This document shows, one piece after another, positions 1-8,321 of a stretch of 64,000 nucleotides of DNA. The position numbers and the translations under genes are program-made. The notes under the pieces were generated by a model. It was not told the DNA's origin. It searched no databases and saw nothing but the letters and a program-made list of their open reading frames with translations. This stretch comes from Streptomyces sp. NBC_01341 (lineage in GTDB: Bacteria > Actinomycetota > Actinomycetes > Streptomycetales > Streptomycetaceae), in NCBI RefSeq assembly GCF_035946055.1, contig NZ_CP108364.1, positions 6,138,001-6,202,000 on the forward strand, written 5' to 3'. The first letter of the stretch is position 1, and each line of letters begins with the position of its first letter.

Positions 1-992
1 CGCTGGAGGCCAACCTCCACAAGGCCGGCAACCTGCCCGTCAAGCTCTGGTACTCGGGCTCGTACTACCGCTACGAGCGCCCCCAGGCTGGCCGCTACCG
101 CCACTTCTCGCAGGTCGGAGCAGAGGCCATCGGCACCGAGGATCCGGCGCTCGACGCCGAGTTGATCATCCTCGCCGACCAGGCCTACCGTTCGCTCGGC
201 CTCACGCGGTTCCGCATCCTGCTGAACTCGCTGGGGGACAAGGAGTGCCGCCCGGTCTACCGGGAGGCACTGCAGACGTTCCTGCGCGACCTCGACCTCG
301 ACGAGGAGACCCGTCGGCGCATCGAGATCAACCCGCTGCGGGTCCTCGACGACAAGCGTCCCGACGTCCAGAAGCAGCTCACCGGCGCCCCGATGCTGCG
401 TGACTTCCTCTGCGACGCCTGCAAGGCGTACCACGAGGAGGTCCGCGACCTGCTGACGGCGGCGGGCGTTGCTTTCGAGGACGACGAGAAGCTGGTCCGC
501 GGCCTCGACTACTACACGCGCACCACCTTCGAGTTCGTCCACGACGGCCTGGGGTCCCAGTCGGCGGTGGGCGGCGGCGGGCGTTACGACGGCCTGTCCG
601 AGATGATCGGCGGCCCCGCGCTGCCCTCCGTCGGCTGGGCCCTCGGTGTGGACCGCACGGTGCTCGCCCTGGAGGCCGAGGGCGTCGAACTCGACATCCC
701 CGCCGCCACGAGCGTCTACGCGGTGCCGCTCGGCGAGGAGGCACGGCGTGTGCTCTTCGGCCTGGTCACCGAACTGCGCAAGGCGGGCGTCGCCACGGAC
801 TTCGCGTTCGGCGGCCGCGGCCTCAAGGGCGCGATGAAGAGCGCGAACCGCTCCGGCGCCCGCTACACGGTCGTGGCCGGTGAGCGGGACCTCGCCGAGG
901 GCAACGTCCAGCTCAAGGACATGGAGTCGGGTGAGCAGAAGGCCGTCGCGACCGGCGACCTGGTGAGCGTGCTCCGGGCCGAACTGGCCTGA
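1..992 (+). CDS. hisS: Histidyl-tRNA synthetase, 3' part (5' end outside window)
   Basis: Class II aminoacyl-tRNA synthetase that charges tRNA-His. The reading frame is open from base 3 to the TGA at 990-992, so the start lies upstream. The first codons carry the class II motif 2 region (YRYERPQAGRYRHFSQ, around bases 63-111), whose arginine contacts ATP. Further on come the histidine-specific LVRGLDYYTRT segment (about 490-525) and the glycine-rich motif 3 (VGGGGRYDGL, then GWALGVDR at about 634-657). The C-terminal roughly 100 residues are the anticodon-binding domain. About 330 residues are present of a usual 420 or so. A strong hairpin follows the stop. Confidence 0.97.
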   Translation, partial: LEANLHKAGNLPVKLWYSGSYYRYERPQAGRYRHFSQVGAEAIGTEDPALDAELIILADQAYRSLGLTRFRILLNSLGDKECRPVYREALQTFLRDLDLDEETRRRIEINPLRVLDDKRPDVQKQLTGAPMLRDFLCDACKAYHEEVRDLLTAAGVAFEDDEKLVRGLDYYTRTTFEFVHDGLGSQSAVGGGGRYDGLSEMIGGPALPSVGWALGVDRTVLALEAEGVELDIPAATSVYAVPLGEEARRVLFGLVTELRKAGVATDFAFGGRGLKGAMKSANRSGARYTVVAGERDLAEGNVQLKDMESGEQKAVATGDLVSVLRAELA

Positions 993-1016
993 CCCGAGGC
1001 AGCCGTCCACCCCCCC

Positions 1017-1045
1017 GTGCCCGTCCGGTTCGTCCGGGCGGGCAC
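1017..1045 (+). terminator. Hairpin terminator after hisS
   Basis: Twelve-base arms (1017-1028 and 1034-1045) pair with one G-U wobble around a five-base loop, starting 24 bases after the hisS stop. There is no T-tract, which is common for Streptomyces terminators. Confidence 0.7.
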
Positions 1046-1523
1046 AGGGCGTCCTCGGTGCCCGGCACGCGACCGGAGGGGCCGGCGGCACGCGACCGGT
1101 CCCGAGCCCCCGTCGGGTCCCGACCGTCAACCCGGCGGAAGCCGATTCACCTGCTGTACGGGCTGATCCTGGTGGGCCGGAGCCGGCACCGACCGGCCGC
1201 GAGCAGCCCGAACCCGCCGACGTCGTGGCTGTGGCGATCCCGAGGGACCGCCGGGGCCGTCCCTCTCCCGTTTCGTTCCGCCCGGACATCTCTCCGGGAC
1301 GGATCCGCAGGTCGGGGCCGTCCACCGTGGTCGGGCAGCCTCATGGTCCACGCGTTTCTCGCACCGTGGCCGCTGTCCTCGCCGCGCCGGGGAAGGCCGG
1401 ACCGGAGCCCTGAGGCACCGCGTGCGGCGTAGAACACCTTTATGCATATCGAACGGATGGCTGCGCCGCCGGTGCGGCACAATGACGAGGCCCGGCCGGC
1501 TACTCAGTGATGGAACGGCGATT
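1046..1523. other. Intergenic region with no convincing gene
   Basis: About 480 bases between the hisS hairpin and the VKOR-family gene. Open frames on both strands here are arginine/proline-rich, have no recognisable domain and no good ribosome-binding site, so I read them as GC-driven artefacts. A short AT-richer patch near 1432-1452 (containing the palindrome ATGCAT) is the only promoter-like stretch and could drive the downstream gene. I see nothing else. Confidence 0.5.
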
Positions 1524-2159
1524 ATGACGATGGCAGCGGTAGACCACCCCTCCTCCGCGCAGGACGAGGACGACGGTGCGAAGACCTTCGGCGGCAGCCG
1601 CGCGCTCGCACTGCTGCTGGTGATCACGGGAGCGGCCGGGCTGCTCGCCGCCTGGGTGATCACCATCGACAAGTTCAAGCTGCTCGAGGACCCGAGCTTC
1701 ACCCCGGGCTGCAGCCTGAACCCGGTGGTCGCGTGCGGCAACATCATGAAGAGCGAGCAGGCCTCGGCCTTCGGCTTCCCCAACCCGATGCTCGGGATCG
1801 CCACCTACTCGGTGGTCATCGGGATCGGCATGGCGCTCCTTGCGGGCGCCCGCTTCCGTGCGTGGTACTGGCTGGGCCTCAACGCGGGCACCCTGTTCGG
1901 CGTCGGCTTCTGCACCTGGCTGCAGTACCAGTCGCTCTACAACATCAACTCGCTCTGCCTGTGGTGCTGCCTGGCCTGGGTCGCCACGATCTTCATGTTC
2001 TGCTACGTCACGACGCACAACATCAAGCACGGCATCATCCCCGCCCCCGCCGGGCTGCGGAACGCCCTCACCGAGTTCCACTGGGTGCCCCCGGTGCTCT
2101 GGATCGGGATCATCGGCATGCTGATCCTCACCCGCTGGTGGGACTTCTGGACCAGCTGA
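1524..2159 (+). CDS. Vitamin K epoxide reductase (VKOR) family membrane protein
   Basis: Predicted 211-residue integral membrane protein with about five hydrophobic helices (roughly residues 27-47, 88-107, 113-132, 144-162, 188-207). It has the VKOR signature: a first cysteine pair at C63 and C71 and a CxxC active site (CLWC, 145-148) at the start of a helix. Bacterial VKOR homologues reoxidise DsbA-like thioredoxins using quinone and so support disulfide formation in exported proteins; that role is inferred from the family. ATG at 1524 is chosen because the charged N-terminus then leads directly into helix 1; ATG 1530 and ATG 1482 are alternatives. No strong Shine-Dalgarno sequence is seen. 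Confidence 0.9.
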   Translation: MTMAAVDHPSSAQDEDDGAKTFGGSRALALLLVITGAAGLLAAWVITIDKFKLLEDPSFTPGCSLNPVVACGNIMKSEQASAFGFPNPMLGIATYSVVIGIGMALLAGARFRAWYWLGLNAGTLFGVGFCTWLQYQSLYNINSLCLWCCLAWVATIFMFCYVTTHNIKHGIIPAPAGLRNALTEFHWVPPVLWIGIIGMLILTRWWDFWTS

Positions 2160-2190
2160 CTCGCCCCGCGGTCCTGTCAGTGGGGTGACA

Positions 2191-2196
2191 TAGGCT
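2191..2196 (+). promoter_or_regulatory. Candidate -10 box of a leaderless rarA transcript
   Basis: TAGGCT ends eight bases before the GTG start of rarA and there is no Shine-Dalgarno sequence between them. Transcription starting about seven bases downstream of the box would begin at the start codon, giving a leaderless mRNA, which is common in Streptomyces. No clear -35 is visible. Confidence 0.5.
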
Positions 2197-2203
2197 TCAG
2201 GAC

Positions 2204-3580
2204 GTGGAGCCCGACCTCTTTACCGCAGCAGCCGAAGACCGCCAGGAGAAGGACCCTTCCAGCAGCCCCCTCGCTGTCCGGATGCGTCCCCGCACGCTGG
2301 ACGAGGTGGTCGGACAGCAGCACCTGCTCAAGCCGGGATCCCCGCTGCGCCGTCTCGTCGGCGAGGGCAGCGGAGGACCCGCCGGCCCCTCGTCGGTCAT
2401 CCTCTGGGGCCCGCCCGGCACGGGGAAGACGACTCTCGCGTACGTCGTCAGCAAGGCGACCAACAAGCGTTTCGTCGAGCTCTCGGCGATCACCGCGGGC
2501 GTCAAGGAGGTCCGCGCCGTCATCGAGGGCGCGCGCCGCGCCACCGGCGGTTTCGGCAAGGAGACCGTCCTCTTCCTCGACGAGATCCACCGCTTCTCCA
2601 AGGCCCAGCAGGACTCCCTGCTCCCCGCCGTGGAGAACCGCTGGGTGACGCTGATCGCGGCCACCACGGAGAATCCGTACTTCTCGATCATCTCGCCGCT
2701 GCTCTCGCGCTCCCTGCTCCTCACCCTGGAGCCCCTCACCGACGACGGCCTGCGCGCCCTGCTCCGCCGTGCCGTGACCGACGGGCGCGGGCTGGGGGAA
2801 GCCGTCACGCTGCCCCAGGACGCCGAGGCGCACCTGCTGCGGATCGCCGGGGGCGACGCCCGCCGCGCGCTGACCGCGCTGGAGGCCGCAGCGGGCGCGG
2901 CGCTCTCCAAGCACGAGCGGGAGATCACGCTGGAGACGCTCGAGGAGACCGTCGACCGCGCGGCCGTGAAGTACGACCGGGACGGCGACCAGCACTACGA
3001 CGTCGCCAGTGCCCTGATCAAGTCGATCCGCGGGTCCGACGTGGACGCCGCCCTGCACTACCTGGCCCGGATGATCGAGGCGGGGGAGGACCCGCGCTTC
3101 ATCGCGCGGCGACTGATGATCTCGGCCAGTGAGGACATCGGGCTGGCCGATCCCACAGCGCTCCCCACGGCCGTGGCGGCGGCCCAGGCCGTGGCCATGA
3201 TCGGGTTTCCCGAAGCGGCCCTCACTCTCAGCCACGCCACGATCGCGCTGGCGCTCGCCCCCAAGTCCAATGCCGCGACCCTGGCGATCTCCGCCGCGCA
3301 GGAGGACGTGCGCAGGGGCCTCGCCGGCCCGGTCCCGGCCCATCTGCGCGACGGTCACTACAAGGGCGCGGCCAAGCTCGGCCATGCGCAGGGCTACATC
3401 TATCCGCACGACGTCCCCGGCGGAATCGCCGCCCAGGAGTACGCCCCGGACGCCGTCCGTGACAGGCGCTACTACGAACCCACGCGATACGGCGCGGAGG
3501 CGCGCTACGCCGACGTGGCGGAGCGGGTCCGCGAGCGGCTCGGCCGTAGCGGGCCCGGAGACGGCGCCGCGTCCCCGTGA
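2204..3580 (+). CDS. rarA: Replication-associated recombination protein RarA (MgsA)
   Basis: 458-residue AAA+ ATPase related to clamp loaders, acting at stalled replication forks. Walker A is at residues 69-77 (GPPGTGKTT) and Walker B at 122-131 (LFLDEIHRF). Sensor residues follow in the ATTENPYFS stretch, and the C-terminal half is the MgsA tetramerisation region with the conserved YPHDVPGG motif. Length matches the family. The GTG at 2204 starts the family's usual acidic N-terminus. It appears transcribed from its own promoter just upstream and is tail-to-tail with the DUF2470 gene. Confidence 0.95.
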   Translation: MEPDLFTAAAEDRQEKDPSSSPLAVRMRPRTLDEVVGQQHLLKPGSPLRRLVGEGSGGPAGPSSVILWGPPGTGKTTLAYVVSKATNKRFVELSAITAGVKEVRAVIEGARRATGGFGKETVLFLDEIHRFSKAQQDSLLPAVENRWVTLIAATTENPYFSIISPLLSRSLLLTLEPLTDDGLRALLRRAVTDGRGLGEAVTLPQDAEAHLLRIAGGDARRALTALEAAAGAALSKHEREITLETLEETVDRAAVKYDRDGDQHYDVASALIKSIRGSDVDAALHYLARMIEAGEDPRFIARRLMISASEDIGLADPTALPTAVAAAQAVAMIGFPEAALTLSHATIALALAPKSNAATLAISAAQEDVRRGLAGPVPAHLRDGHYKGAAKLGHAQGYIYPHDVPGGIAAQEYAPDAVRDRRYYEPTRYGAEARYADVAERVRERLGRSGPGDGAASP

Positions 3581-3590
3581 CGGCCGCGGC

Positions 3591-4421
3591 TCAGTAGGAG
3601 GCGGCCTCGAACAGCGTGTACATCGCGCGGCGCAGTTCGCTGACGTCGCGCACGGGGTCGGGGAAGTCGAACCGGGCGTCGAAGCAGGCGCCGGCGTTCT
3701 CGACGAAGCGCACCCGCAGACCGAAGCGGTCGAGGGCGACAGGGACGGCGGCGGGCAGGCGCTCGCCGCCGGCCTGCGCACGCCCGCCGAGCAGTGCGGA
3801 CAGCGCCCCCATCTGCTCCGCGTGGGCGGCGTGGAGATGCTGGAGCAGTTCGGTCTCGTGGGACACCAGCGGATCGGCGACGGCGTCCCGGAACGCCTCC
3901 GGCTCCACCTCCTCGGCCCCCCAGAGATCGTCGACCGACGCCTCCCCGGTCTCCAGGCGGAGCGTCGCCCCGCCCGGCCGGGCCGGGCCGGGCACGGCGG
4001 TGAGCCGGCCGGCGATCCTGGCACGTCCGCGGATGCGGTGCGGGACGGAGACGGGTGCGACGTCGGTGATCTCCAGCACGGCCGCCAGTTCGTCGCCCTG
4101 GGCGCGCGCCGCCGCCCGTGCCACCGGAGAATCCGCGGGGAAGCCGAGGAACAGATCCCCGTCCGGACCGATGCTCCTGCTGTCGGGCATCAGCTGGTCC
4201 GGATGGATGACGGACAGCCCCGGTACGAGCAGCACCGCGGAGCAGGTACTCTGTACGAGAGTTCGTGTGCGCTCGGCTGCTGACGGCATCCGAGTGTTTT
4301 CAAGCCCGCTGGGACGCGGCTGACCACGATCAGATCGGCCTTCCGTCGTTACGGCACCGTTGTGTGTGCCGTCGCTGTCTGTGCTGTCCGTGACGTGTGT
4401 GGTGTTCCCAGGGCGAGACAT
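3591..4421 (-). CDS. DUF2470 domain protein, probably iron-regulated
   Basis: 276 residues. The C-terminal third (about 180-265) looks like DUF2470, the domain often attached to split-barrel haem-degrading or flavin-binding proteins such as HugZ/HutZ; it carries a histidine-rich HETELLQHLHAAH segment. The middle part is a candidate split barrel. The first 45 or so residues are polar and low-complexity. Start ATG at 4421 is supported by AAGGAG six to eleven bases upstream. An iron-box-like 19-mer lies 15 bases beyond the start, so repression by a DmdR/IdeR-type regulator in iron-replete cells is likely. The enzymatic function is unknown; haem or iron handling is an inference from domain and operator. 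Confidence 0.8.
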   Translation of the reverse strand: MSRPGNTTHVTDSTDSDGTHNGAVTTEGRSDRGQPRPSGLENTRMPSAAERTRTLVQSTCSAVLLVPGLSVIHPDQLMPDSRSIGPDGDLFLGFPADSPVARAAARAQGDELAAVLEITDVAPVSVPHRIRGRARIAGRLTAVPGPARPGGATLRLETGEASVDDLWGAEEVEPEAFRDAVADPLVSHETELLQHLHAAHAEQMGALSALLGGRAQAGGERLPAAVPVALDRFGLRVRFVENAGACFDARFDFPDPVRDVSELRRAMYTLFEAASY

Positions 4422-4435
4422 GCGATCTCCTTGAG

Positions 4436-4454
4436 TAAGGTAAAGCTAACCTAA
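4436..4454. promoter_or_regulatory. Iron box (DmdR/IdeR-type operator)
   Basis: On the minus strand this 19-mer reads TTAGGTTAGCTTTACCTTA. By my count it matches 15 of 19 positions of the remembered actinobacterial iron-box consensus TTAGGTTAGGCTCACCTAA. It sits in the 56-base gap between the DUF2470 gene and rpsD, so it could affect both divergent promoters. Its AT content stands out strongly from the surrounding sequence. Confidence 0.75.
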
Positions 4455-4477
4455 CCTACAACGGAGGTCTGGAGAAC

Positions 4478-5092
4478 GTGCCTAACCAGTCGCGTCCCAA
4501 GGTCAAGAAGTCGCGTGCCCTCGGCATCGCCCTGACGCCGAAGGCTGTCAAGTACTTCGAGGCCCGCCCCTACCCGCCGGGCGAGCACGGCCGTGGCCGC
4601 AAGCAGAACTCGGACTACAAGGTCCGTCTGCTCGAGAAGCAGCGCCTGCGTGCGCAGTACGACATCAGCGAGCGCCAGATGGCGCGTGCCTACGACCGCG
4701 CCCGCAAGGCCGAGGGCAAGACGGGCGAGGCGCTGGTCGTCGAGCTCGAGCGTCGCCTCGACGCCCTGGTCCTGCGTTCGGGCATCGCCCGCACCATCTA
4801 CCAGGCCCGCCAGATGGTCGTCCACGGCCACATCGAGGTCAACGGTGGCAAGGTCGACAAGCCGTCCTTCCGCGTGCGCCCCGACGACGTCGTGCAGGTC
4901 CGCGAGCGCAGCCGCACCAAGGTCCCCTTCCAGGTGGCCCGCGAGGGTGGCTACGACACCGACGGTGAGACCCCGCGCTACCTCCAGGTGAACCTGAAGG
5001 CCCTGGCCTTCCGCCTGGACCGTGACCCGAACCGCAAGGAAATTCCGGTCATCTGCGACGAGCAGCTCGTCGTCGAGTACTACGCCCGCTGA
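4478..5092 (+). CDS. rpsD: 30S ribosomal protein S4
   Basis: 204-residue primary 16S rRNA-binding protein that nucleates assembly of the 30S body. The N-terminal domain has the conserved YEARPYPPGEHGRGR-type segment, and the S4 RNA-binding domain lies at about residues 93-157 (RLDALVLRSGIARTIYQARQ). There are no cysteines in the N-terminal region, so this is the zinc-independent C-minus form. The GTG start has GGAGG and GGAGA just upstream. It is a single gene here, divergent from the iron-box gene, and is closed by a strong hairpin inside the 3' end of the convergent STAND gene. Confidence 0.98.
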   Translation: MPNQSRPKVKKSRALGIALTPKAVKYFEARPYPPGEHGRGRKQNSDYKVRLLEKQRLRAQYDISERQMARAYDRARKAEGKTGEALVVELERRLDALVLRSGIARTIYQARQMVVHGHIEVNGGKVDKPSFRVRPDDVVQVRERSRTKVPFQVAREGGYDTDGETPRYLQVNLKALAFRLDRDPNRKEIPVICDEQLVVEYYAR

Positions 5093-5106
5093 TCCAGGCG
5101 TAACGC

Positions 5107-7356
5107 TCAGCCGAGCTCGGGCCCGCCCCTCCCTGTCGTACGGGAGGCGGCGGGCCTTCGCGTCTCCCCGGCGACCCCGCCGCCCGCGACCGCCTCCCGC
5201 GCGGCCCTCCCGTCCGCCGGCCTGCCGCCCGCGGGCGTTCCGTGCGTCCGGGCGCCGAGCGCCCGCGTCACGGCGGCCCTCGTGTCCAGCCGGCAGCCGG
5301 TGAGCCGCTCCGCTTCGTAACGTGCGTCACCCAGCTCGGCCCTGGCCCGCTCCTCGCACTGGACCCGCGGCCTGCCGTAGTGGACCGAGCCGAACAGCGG
5401 CAGCCCCACCGATGGCCAGATCCGGTCCGCGGCCCCCTGCAGCAGCGCGGCCTCCGCCGCATCCCCCTCGATCACCGTCACAAGGGCCAGCAGTTCCAGT
5501 GAGAGGACCGTGCCGAGCAGGTCGTGGAAGGCGTGGGCGATGGACAGGGCCTCACCGAGCATCTGCCGCGCCCGCGCGCTCGACCCCTCCTGCAGCGCCG
5601 CGTACGCGAGGACGTACAACGCGTAGGCCATGGCCCACCGCTCTCCGTGGTCCTCGCAGATGTCGCGGACCTCGGCGCAGATCTCGGCGGCCCCGGCCAG
5701 ATCGCCGCGGAACGCCACGGCCATGCCCAGTTCGACCTGCGCCATCAGCACGTTGCTGTTCAGCTCCCCGATCTCCCGGTAGCGCCCGAGCGCCTCCCGC
5801 AGGAGCTCCTCGGCGCGCACCGGGTCGTCCGTGACGATGGAGAGACATCCCGTGCGGTGCACGGCGTAGGCCACGGCGCACGCGTCCCCCGCCCGCTCGC
5901 CCTCCTCGCGGCACTCCTGCAGCGCCGACACCGCGCCCACCGCGTCCCCCTGCAGCACGGCAACGTAGCCGAGCACCCACAGCGCCTTGAGCCGGGCGTG
6001 GTCGTAGGGCGACTCCTCCTCCAGGACGTGGTCCAGCCAGTGGCGGCCCTCCGACAGACGTCCACAGCCCGCCCAGTAGAACCACAGCGTGCCCGCCAGG
6101 TACTGCGCGAGATGGATCTCGTCGGTGCTCTCCATCGAGCACTCCATCGCCCTGCGGAGGTTGGGCAGCTCGCTGTCGATCCGTGCCGCGGCCTCGGCCT
6201 GCCTGGGGCTGAACCAGTCGAGTTCGCACCAGGTCGCCAGCCCCAGGTACCAGTCCCGGTGCCTGCGCCGCAGCCGCTCGGCGTCCCCGGTCGCCCGCAG
6301 CCACTCCGCGCCGTACTCCCGCACGGTGTCCAGCAGCCGGTAACGGCTGCCGAGCGCCGAGTCCTCGCGCAGCACCACGGACTGCGCCAGCAGTTCGTCC
6401 AGTACGTCCAGCACGGAGTCGGCCGGCAGCCCGGGGCCGCTGCAGATGTACTCGACGGCCTCCAGGTCGAACTGCCCGGCGAACACCGAGAGCCGAGCCC
6501 ACAGCAGACGCTGCTCGGGGGCGCACAGCTCATGGCTCCAGCCGATGGCCGTACGAAGGGTCTGATGCCGGGGGAGCGCGCTCGGGCTGCCCCCGGTCAG
6601 CAGCCGGAAGCGGTCGTCGAGACGCTGCAGCACCTGCTCAACGGTCAGGGCCCGCAGTCTCCCGGCGGCGAGTTCCAGCGCCAGTGGAATCCCGTCGAGC
6701 CGACGGCACAGCTCCCGCACGGTGTCCCGGTTTCCGTCGGTCAGGGCGAACCCCGGGCGCACCGACGCCGCCCGTCCGGCGAACAGCTCCATCGCGTCGC
6801 CGTCGGTCATCGGCGCCAGCGGATAGGTGAGTTCACCGTCCACGCGCAGGGGGCGGCGCCCCGCCGCGAGCACCTGGAGGTCCGGCGCCCCGCGCAGCAG
6901 GTCCCGTACCAGCGCCGCACAGCCGTCTGCGAGGTGTTCGAAGCCGTCGATCACGAGCAGGAGCCGGCGGGCCGCGCAGTGCTCCAGCAGCATGGTGCGG
7001 GGCGGTCTGCTGGTGTGGTCCGTCAGCCCCATCGCGCCGGCCAGCGTGTGCTCCAGCAGCCCGGGATCGTGGACGGCCGACAGCTCGGCGATCCAGACCC
7101 CGTCGCAGTACCGTTTCTCCATCAGTGCGGCGATCCGGCTGACGAAACGGGTCTTGCCGGCCCCGGCGACCCCCGCCACGGTGACGAGCCGGTACTCGCC
7201 CAGGAGCGCCCCGACTTCCGCCAGTTCTTCGTCGCGTCCCACGAAGGTGTTGAGCTCTGCCGGGAGATTTCCCCGTACGGGACGGGACTCCGCGTCGTCG
7301 GATGCGGGGAAGGGGCGCTGAGGGCGTCGCATGAAACACGCAGAGTACTGGCACAT
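5107..7356 (-). CDS. STAND-family ATPase (AfsR/MalT-like core) without a DNA-binding domain
   Basis: 749 residues from ATG 7356, which has GGAGAG at good spacing. An NB-ARC-like NTPase occupies about residues 35-330, with Walker A GVAGAGKT (62-69) and Walker B RLLLVIDGFEHL (131-142). From about 400 onward come helical TPR-like repeats (LWVLGYVAVLQGD, LGMAVAFRGD and similar). Proteins of this class are signal-responsive switches and often carry an N-terminal SARP or C-terminal LuxR helix-turn-helix. Neither is visible: the C-terminal 50 residues are Gly/Arg-rich and low-complexity. It may therefore act by binding another protein, or be a truncated regulator. Ligand and targets are unknown. Confidence 0.82.
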   Translation of the reverse strand: MCQYSACFMRRPQRPFPASDDAESRPVRGNLPAELNTFVGRDEELAEVGALLGEYRLVTVAGVAGAGKTRFVSRIAALMEKRYCDGVWIAELSAVHDPGLLEHTLAGAMGLTDHTSRPPRTMLLEHCAARRLLLVIDGFEHLADGCAALVRDLLRGAPDLQVLAAGRRPLRVDGELTYPLAPMTDGDAMELFAGRAASVRPGFALTDGNRDTVRELCRRLDGIPLALELAAGRLRALTVEQVLQRLDDRFRLLTGGSPSALPRHQTLRTAIGWSHELCAPEQRLLWARLSVFAGQFDLEAVEYICSGPGLPADSVLDVLDELLAQSVVLREDSALGSRYRLLDTVREYGAEWLRATGDAERLRRRHRDWYLGLATWCELDWFSPRQAEAAARIDSELPNLRRAMECSMESTDEIHLAQYLAGTLWFYWAGCGRLSEGRHWLDHVLEEESPYDHARLKALWVLGYVAVLQGDAVGAVSALQECREEGERAGDACAVAYAVHRTGCLSIVTDDPVRAEELLREALGRYREIGELNSNVLMAQVELGMAVAFRGDLAGAAEICAEVRDICEDHGERWAMAYALYVLAYAALQEGSSARARQMLGEALSIAHAFHDLLGTVLSLELLALVTVIEGDAAEAALLQGAADRIWPSVGLPLFGSVHYGRPRVQCEERARAELGDARYEAERLTGCRLDTRAAVTRALGARTHGTPAGGRPADGRAAREAVAGGGVAGETRRPAASRTTGRGGPELG
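5121..5155 (+). terminator. Hairpin terminator after rpsD, inside the 3' end of the convergent gene
   Basis: Arms at 5121-5133 and 5142-5155 pair with one bulged base around an eight-base loop and are followed by CTTCG. It lies 28 bases past the rpsD stop, within the last codons of the minus-strand STAND gene. Confidence 0.65.
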
Positions 7357-7553
7357 AAGCTCTCCGTACAATCTCCCTGCCCCCGGGGCCCGCATCGCGC
7401 GCCCGTAATGCGGTACGGGGCGCGACGCCCGGCGCGATAGGCTCGGGGGACGACGATCGGCGGCGACGGCGGCACGCGCCTGCCGAACCGAGACAGGCCG
7501 GGCGGGCCGGGGAAGACCGGCCCGTCCGGGCGACGAGCAGAGAGCGGTGCACT

Positions 7554-8018
7554 GTGTCCGGTGGAGAGGTGGCCGGCATTCTGGTGGCTGTCTTCTGGGC
7601 GATCCTGGTCTCCTTCCTCGCTGTTGTACTGGTGAGGCTGGCCCAGACGCTCAAGGCGGCCACCGCGCTGGTGGCGGACGTGACCGAGCAGGCGGTCCCG
7701 CTGCTCGCCGACGCCTCCGCGACGCTGCGTTCCGCGCAGACACAGCTGGACAAGGTCGACGCCATCGCGAGTGACGTCCAGGAGGTCACCTCCAACGCCT
7801 CCGCGCTCTCCACGACCGTCGCCTCGACGTTCGGCGGCCCGCTCGTGAAGGTCGCCGCGTTCGGCTACGGGGTACGACAGGCCATCGGCCGCCGCACCGC
7901 CGCGGAGCCGGAGCAGGCCCGCCGGACCCCTCGCCGCACCGTGATCGTCGGCCGTACCGTGCCGCCCGCCCGCGACAGGAAGCGGAACGGCCGAAGCTCC
8001 CGCGGACAGAAGGACTGA
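7554..8018 (+). CDS. DUF948 membrane-anchored protein
   Basis: 154 residues with one N-terminal transmembrane helix (about 7-29), a heptad-rich, probably coiled-coil middle segment (about 30-95) and a basic C-terminal tail. This is the DUF948 layout. Function is unknown; the family resembles general-stress membrane proteins. GTG at 7554 is the first plausible start. It is separated by six bases from the DUF6167 gene and is the first gene of the alaS-ruvX transcription unit. Confidence 0.8.
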   Translation: MSGGEVAGILVAVFWAILVSFLAVVLVRLAQTLKAATALVADVTEQAVPLLADASATLRSAQTQLDKVDAIASDVQEVTSNASALSTTVASTFGGPLVKVAAFGYGVRQAIGRRTAAEPEQARRTPRRTVIVGRTVPPARDRKRNGRSSRGQKD

Positions 8019-8024
8019 GCAGCC

Positions 8025-8321
8025 ATGTTCCGCCGTACGTTCTGGTTCACCGCCGGCGCAGCCGCCGGTGTCTGGGCCACCACCAAGGTCAACCGCAGGA
8101 TCCGGCAGCTGACTCCCGAGAGTCTCGCGGCGCAGGCCGCCGACAAGGCGCTCGAGGCAGGTCACAGGCTGAAGGACTTCGCCCTCGACGTACGTGAGGG
8201 CATGGTCAGGCGTGAGGCCGAACTGGGCGGGGCGCTCGGCATCGAGGCCGCCGGCGAACCCGGCCCCGCCGGCTACCGATCACTTCCCTACAACTCGAAC
8301 AACCGGAATGAGGACCACTAA
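8025..8321 (+). CDS. DUF6167-like small protein upstream of alaS
   Basis: 98 residues: a short hydrophobic N-terminal helix (about 6-20) followed by an amphipathic helix rich in Ala, Lys and Glu and a polar tail ending in SNNRNEDH. It is probably a membrane-associated helical protein. Its TAA stop shares a base with the alaS ATG, so translation is likely coupled. I recognise the family by position and length only, and know no function. Confidence 0.75.
   Translation: MFRRTFWFTAGAAAGVWATTKVNRRIRQLTPESLAAQAADKALEAGHRLKDFALDVREGMVRREAELGGALGIEAAGEPGPAGYRSLPYNSNNRNEDH

Noticed and set aside
1058..1482. Possible small genes in the hisS-VKOR gap
   Set aside because: Arginine/proline-rich translations on both strands, without a ribosome-binding site or family resemblance.
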